Below are positions 15,073-17,689 of a stretch of DNA of 17,689 nt, piece by piece (the stretch's first letter is position 1; each line of letters begins with the position of its first letter). A program made the position numbers and the translations under genes. This DNA is from Treponema sp. GTDB lineage: Bacteria; Spirochaetota; Spirochaetia; Treponematales; Breznakiellaceae. Below the pieces are notes generated by a model. That model was not told the DNA's origin, made no database searches, and saw only the letters and a program-made list of their open reading frames with translations. The stretch covers positions 1 through 17,689 of the forward strand of contig JAITES010000056.1 in the NCBI GenBank assembly GCA_031281925.1, given 5' to 3'.

Positions 15073-15969
15073 TCACTGAACGTAGATCCGGTTTCCGCCT
15101 TCGGCCCTGACCTTTGCGGCCCTCTCTCCTACCGCGGCAAGAACCGCGTCGGCCTTTTCATCCCCGGTTTTTAGTTCCTCCAGAACGATACTGAAACTTA
15201 TCGAATATTCCTTGTCCGAATAATGAAAACGGTAGGCATGGCTTGCCTTGAGCAGCCTTTGGGCCACCCTCATGGCGTTTTCTCCGGTACAATTACGGAT
15301 CAAAAGTACAAAACCTTCATCGGAAAACCGTGCCGCAATGTCCCGGCGCTGAATATTCGACCGAAACAGTACCGCCATTTGCCGTATAAGCTCATCCACC
15401 GCCTGGGATCCCAATTCATCATTTATGCTGTTATATTGATCGATCTGCAGTCCGATCACCGTATTGCCGCCGCCTTCCCGCTTAAGGAGATCGATACTCT
15501 CCCGGAGCTTGCGGGCAAAGGTGTCAATATTGTTGAGCCCTGTCTGTGCGTCATGGCTGGCATTGAAATCCATAACCGCGGACATTTTCCTCACTTCGCT
15601 GATGTCCCGGAAGATAAGAATAAAACCCGGAGGCTCCCCCTCCGCGGTCTGAATCTTGGTAATCGACCCGTCAATGATAGAAATATCCCCTTCCTGGTTT
15701 TTCAGAATCACATCCCGGAAAAAACGCGGCACATCGTCAAACGGGAGAACATTGGGAATAATGCTGCTTAGATCCGCGGAATTGGTGAGAGACAGTACCT
15801 TCTGTACCGGCTTCTTCCTGGCCGCTTCTTCATCCCAACCGCACATCCGCCCTGCCGCGGGATTTATGAACATCACCTGCAATTCCGGATCTATCGCCAC
15901 AATCCCATCGCTGACATTACGCAAAATAGCGGAAAACAACTTTTCTTGATGAAGAGAATTTCTATCCAT
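15073..15969 (-). CDS. PAS-GGDEF protein with degenerate GGDEF signature
   Basis: A 298-residue soluble protein. Residues about 10-125 form a PAS domain (ILRNVSDGIVAIDPELQVMF, with a PGFILIFRDISE end strand), and 130-298 a GGDEF domain (ASHDAQTGLNN, IDQYNSINDELG with metal-ligand-like Asp177, and the terminal AEGGNRIYV). The active-site loop that should read GG(D/E)EF is S-D-E-G-F (216-220). Both glycines and the fourth-position Glu are lost, though Glu218 keeps an acid at the third position. The RxxD inhibitory site upstream is also absent (Q207-R-R-D210). Diguanylate cyclase activity is therefore doubtful; a c-di-GMP/GTP-binding or dimerisation role is an alternative. It has its own strong promoter that overlaps the end of the shikimate kinase gene, no Shine-Dalgarno sequence and a predicted very short leader. 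Convergent with the TPR gene. Confidence 0.9.
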   Translation of the reverse strand: MDRNSLHQEKLFSAILRNVSDGIVAIDPELQVMFINPAAGRMCGWDEEAARKKPVQKVLSLTNSADLSSIIPNVLPFDDVPRFFRDVILKNQEGDISIIDGSITKIQTAEGEPPGFILIFRDISEVRKMSAVMDFNASHDAQTGLNNIDTFARKLRESIDLLKREGGGNTVIGLQIDQYNSINDELGSQAVDELIRQMAVLFRSNIQRRDIAARFSDEGFVLLIRNCTGENAMRVAQRLLKASHAYRFHYSDKEYSISFSIVLEELKTGDEKADAVLAAVGERAAKVRAEGGNRIYVQ

Positions 15970-15978
15970 AGTATTTTA

Positions 15979-16008
15979 ATAATAGAACCGAACTTAACTA
16001 TCCGTCAA
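15979..16008 (-). promoter_or_regulatory. Strong promoter of the PAS-GGDEF gene, within the end of the shikimate kinase gene
   Basis: On the minus strand, TTGACG (16008-16003), an 18-base spacer and TATTAT (15984-15979), each 5 of 6 to consensus. The -35 sits in the last codons of the upstream gene. Transcription would start near 15972, two or three bases before the ATG at 15969, so the mRNA should be leaderless or nearly so. Confidence 0.68.
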
Positions 16009-16594
16009 GGCATCCATTTTTTCGAATTTTTTGTTTTGAGGCATCGCGGCTTTCCCGGCAGGAATGACAGGATCCGGGCAAAAGCATGGCGGAACGGATT
16101 TCCGCGGCTATCTGTTCCGGGCTTTTCCCCTCCGCCCGGATATGAATTTGAGCAAGTAAATGGTACGCGGCTGAACGGCGTTCATGGAGAAGACGGTGGG
16201 TTTCCCGCGGATTTTCGGTATCCAGGAAGGGGGGAAGCCCGCCGGAAGCCCCTTCGATGCGATTCCAGGCTGTCTCCGCGGAAGTCTCAAGAAAAACGAT
16301 GCTGATGCCGGGACTTTTAAGGAGTTCCAGGGCTGCCGGATTGTCGCAGAGCCCGCCTCCCGCGGCCAGAATGACACAGGCTTCTTTGGGGGGAAGGAGG
16401 CTTTGCAGCGCGGCAGCTTCCGCCCTGCGGAAAAAATCGGGCCCTTCCCGGTAGAGTTCCCGGGGACTTTTCCCTTCCCTCTCCTCTATCAATGCATCCA
16501 GATCGATAAAGGGGCACTTTATAAGAGCGGCCAGAGCCCGCCCCGCACTGGTTTTCCCCGAATGTTTCGGCCCTGTAAGCAGAACAATTCCCAT
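15998..16594 (-). CDS. aroK: Shikimate kinase-family protein
   Basis: A 198-residue P-loop kinase. The family reaction is shikimate plus ATP to shikimate 3-phosphate in the chorismate pathway. Visible motifs: Walker A GPKHSGKT (8-15), FIDLD with Asp31 and Asp33, the FFRRAEAAAL helix with Arg57, the glycine triad AAGGGL (77-82), and ERRSAAY with Arg140/Tyr144 as in the family's R-x-x-x-Y. The LID, which usually reads R-P-L-L, is GLPPFL (119-124) here, without the arginine. The family is usually about 170 residues; the 28-residue tail (171-198) is hydrophilic with three cysteines (176, 179, 195). No Shine-Dalgarno sequence precedes the ATG. Divergent from the PrsW-like gene. No other aro gene is nearby. 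The fold is certain; substrate identity is slightly less so because of the LID. Confidence 0.88.
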   Translation of the reverse strand: MGIVLLTGPKHSGKTSAGRALAALIKCPFIDLDALIEEREGKSPRELYREGPDFFRRAEAAALQSLLPPKEACVILAAGGGLCDNPAALELLKSPGISIVFLETSAETAWNRIEGASGGLPPFLDTENPRETHRLLHERRSAAYHLLAQIHIRAEGKSPEQIAAEIRSAMLLPGSCHSCRESRDASKQKIRKNGCLDG

Positions 16595-16617
16595 GGGTAG
16601 AGATTAGGTTTTTTTCC

Positions 16618-16625
16618 TGTATAAT
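16618..16625. promoter_or_regulatory. Overlapping -10 elements between aroK and the PrsW-like gene
   Basis: TGTATAAT holds a perfect forward -10 TATAAT (16620-16625), nine bases before the PrsW-like ATG at 16635, and reads TATACA (16623-16618) on the other strand, towards aroK. The two share a TATA core in a 40-base divergent gap. The forward mRNA would have a leader of only about three bases. The forward -35 is poor (TAGAGA, 16598-16603, 16-base spacer). Confidence 0.42.
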
Positions 16626-16634
16626 GGAAGCGGT

Positions 16635-17300
16635 ATGAATGCCCTTTTCCTCATGCTGATCCTTATCCTCATTGCAGCGCTGCCGCTTCTTGCCGCATGG
16701 CTTGTAATCCGGCATTTCCGCGTTGCCATGCCTCCTCTCCTCTTTGCCGGCTGCCTTCTTTCGGGCATTGTATCTCTCTTCATCGCCGTACTTTTCCAGA
16801 GCCTCTTTCCTTCGGGCATTGGAGGAGTCCAGCCGGATCGGCTGAGGGGTATTCTCCTTCGTTTTTTCTTTAGAATAGCTTTTACCGAGGAGCTGAGCCG
16901 CCTCCTGGCTCTTCTGGCGTTTTTTGCCCTCATAAAAAAATTCCGTTTCCCGGTTCTGCCGCCCTCTCTTGTCGGCCTCCTCTCCGGTCTGGGTTTTGCC
17001 GTTCTGGAAGCCGCCACCTATGGCGCGGCCGATATACGCATTGCGCTTCTGCGGGCCTTTACCGCCGCTCCTCTCCACGGCGCCTGCGCGGCCCGGACAG
17101 GCTCTGCCGCCGCATCCTTCCGTGAAGATCCCCCGCGGGCCTTCTTCCGCTTCCTTTCCGCCGTGGTTATTCATGGCATGTATAATTTTATTATCATCAT
17201 TCCCGGCCCTCCGGCCCTTATCGGCATCCTTATCGTCTTTTCCGCGCTGGCCTCTTCCCTCATATCTATCCGCTCCGGCCTGCAGGACGGGGACGCATAA
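16635..17300 (+). CDS. PrsW-like intramembrane metalloprotease
   Basis: A 221-residue polytopic membrane protein with about six or seven hydrophobic helices. The order of polar motifs inside the membrane fits the PrsW (M82/CPBP-related) family: FTEELSR (83-89) for motif EExxK, with Arg in place of Lys; GLGFAVLEAATYG (118-130) for GxxFAxxEN, with Ala in place of Asn; His148 in PLHGAC; and VVIHGMYNF with His180 and Asn184. In Bacillus subtilis PrsW starts the destruction of the anti-sigma factor RsiW; no sigma or anti-sigma gene is visible here, so the substrate is unknown. Two motif changes leave some doubt about activity. GGAAG is a weak ribosome-binding site close to the ATG. Divergent from aroK; the AbiEi-like gene follows on the same strand after 63 bases but has its own signals. 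Confidence 0.8.
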   Translation: MNALFLMLILILIAALPLLAAWLVIRHFRVAMPPLLFAGCLLSGIVSLFIAVLFQSLFPSGIGGVQPDRLRGILLRFFFRIAFTEELSRLLALLAFFALIKKFRFPVLPPSLVGLLSGLGFAVLEAATYGAADIRIALLRAFTAAPLHGACAARTGSAAASFREDPPRAFFRFLSAVVIHGMYNFIIIIPGPPALIGILIVFSALASSLISIRSGLQDGDA

Positions 17301-17314
17301 CAACATGGTGTACC

Positions 17315-17343
17315 TTGATTTTACACTTTACTGTTTTGTAAAC
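17315..17343 (+). promoter_or_regulatory. Promoter and repeat-containing operator region before the AbiEi-like gene
   Basis: TTGATT (17315-17320), a 16-base spacer and TGTAAA (17337-17342) make a modest promoter. Within it TTTAC occurs twice (17320-17324 and 17327-17331), and its complement GTAAA once (17338-17342). GTTT-TGT-AAAC (17333-17343) is itself an inverted repeat. AbiEi antitoxins are known to repress their own operon by binding inverted repeats in the promoter, so this is a fitting operator candidate. Confidence 0.45.
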
Positions 17344-17363
17344 TGGAAATAGGAAATTTTGCT

Positions 17364-17689
17364 ATGTCAGGTTCACAAAAGAGCGATTACAACAGTACGC
17401 TGCTTTCCGTGTATCAGGACCCGCGGCGGGTTTTTAATCTTGCCGATATTGCCATGATAGACGGGAAGACCGGGTTTCTGGGCCAGAAGCTGCATTACTG
17501 GGTAAAAACCGGCAAAATGCTCAATCCCCGGCGCGGCATCTACGCAAAACCGGGTTTCGGCGCGGAAGAACTGGCCTGCAAACTCTACCGGCCCTCCTAC
17601 CTTTCCCTGGAATACGTGCTGCAGAAAGGGGGCGTCATTTTTCAGTACGATTCCCGCATTACCCTCGTCGGCGCCCTCAGCAGAAAACT
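17364..17689 (+). CDS. AbiEi-family type IV antitoxin / regulator, 5' part only
   Basis: An open frame of 108 codons from ATG 17364 runs off the window end. The N-terminal part is a winged-helix-like segment (NLADIAMIDGKTGFLGQKLH, residues 26-45, then YWVKTGK). This is followed by the pattern I associate with AbiEi antitoxins: LNPRRGIYAKPG, then LACKLYRPSYLSLEYVLQ and a GVIFQYDSRITLV strand region. AbiEi neutralises the nucleotidyltransferase toxin AbiEii in abortive-infection type IV toxin-antitoxin systems and represses its own promoter. AGGA (17351-17354) nine bases before the ATG is the ribosome-binding site. The toxin gene would be expected directly downstream, outside the window. The family match is by eye; stand-alone AbiEi-like regulators without toxin also exist. 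Confidence 0.78.
   Translation, partial: MSGSQKSDYNSTLLSVYQDPRRVFNLADIAMIDGKTGFLGQKLHYWVKTGKMLNPRRGIYAKPGFGAEELACKLYRPSYLSLEYVLQKGGVIFQYDSRITLVGALSRK

Noticed and set aside
16317..17306. A 329-codon minus-strand frame across the PrsW-like and aroK genes
   Set aside because: It is extremely rich in Lys, Arg, Glu and Gly because it is the complement of hydrophobic codons; both overlapped genes have recognisable motifs.

Overview
The window reads as chromosomal DNA of a spirochaete, most likely a Treponema-like member of the Spirochaetales. Evidence: several large TPR proteins of treponemal style, loose lipobox-type and signal-anchor N-termini, a Hsp70-like/LysM membrane protein, a Slt-type transglycosylase and a short four-helix FtsK. 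The species is inference. Base composition is somewhat GC-rich throughout, with no insertion sequence, phage gene, tRNA, rRNA or CRISPR array seen. No gene-free stretch reaches 300 bases; the longest gaps are about 170 bases (1411-1580) and 130 bases (7442-7570), and both hold promoters.

Left part (10-6905), envelope and division. A minus-strand gene encodes a membrane-anchored TPR protein whose C-terminus resembles a catalytically degenerate Mrr-type nuclease fold. Divergent from it, under a good sigma70-type promoter, runs a three-gene plus-strand unit. It holds (i) a protein joining a stand-alone Hsp70 substrate-binding beta-domain, one transmembrane helix, a Pro-rich linker and a LysM domain; (ii) a lipoprotein-like Slt lytic transglycosylase; (iii) the FtsK/SpoIIIE DNA translocase. 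The unit links peptidoglycan binding and cutting with chromosome segregation. The Hsp70-LysM fusion is the most unusual object in the window.

Middle (6908-12388), iron storage and carbon metabolism. A ferritin (minus) and glucose-6-phosphate dehydrogenase (plus) diverge from one intergenic region with two promoters. A minus-strand group follows: a membrane-tethered family-1 solute-binding protein, an excisionase-type HTH regulator with a PBP-like sensor domain, and a PfkB-family 1-phosphofructokinase. It looks like a small sugar-sensing or sugar-use unit that lacks transporter permeases.

Right part (12418-17689). An 883-residue protein combines a ConA/LamG-like domain, many TPRs and an eight-cysteine C-terminus. 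It converges on a PAS-GGDEF protein with a broken GGDEF motif. Next come a shikimate kinase-like protein with an altered LID, a divergent PrsW-like membrane protease, and the start of an AbiEi-type antitoxin cut by the window edge; its toxin partner should lie just outside.

A recurring theme is promoter architecture. Several genes lack a Shine-Dalgarno sequence and have a -10-like hexamer 6-9 bases before the start codon, which predicts leaderless or nearly leaderless mRNAs. Two divergent gene pairs appear to share an overlapping, near-symmetric -10 element.
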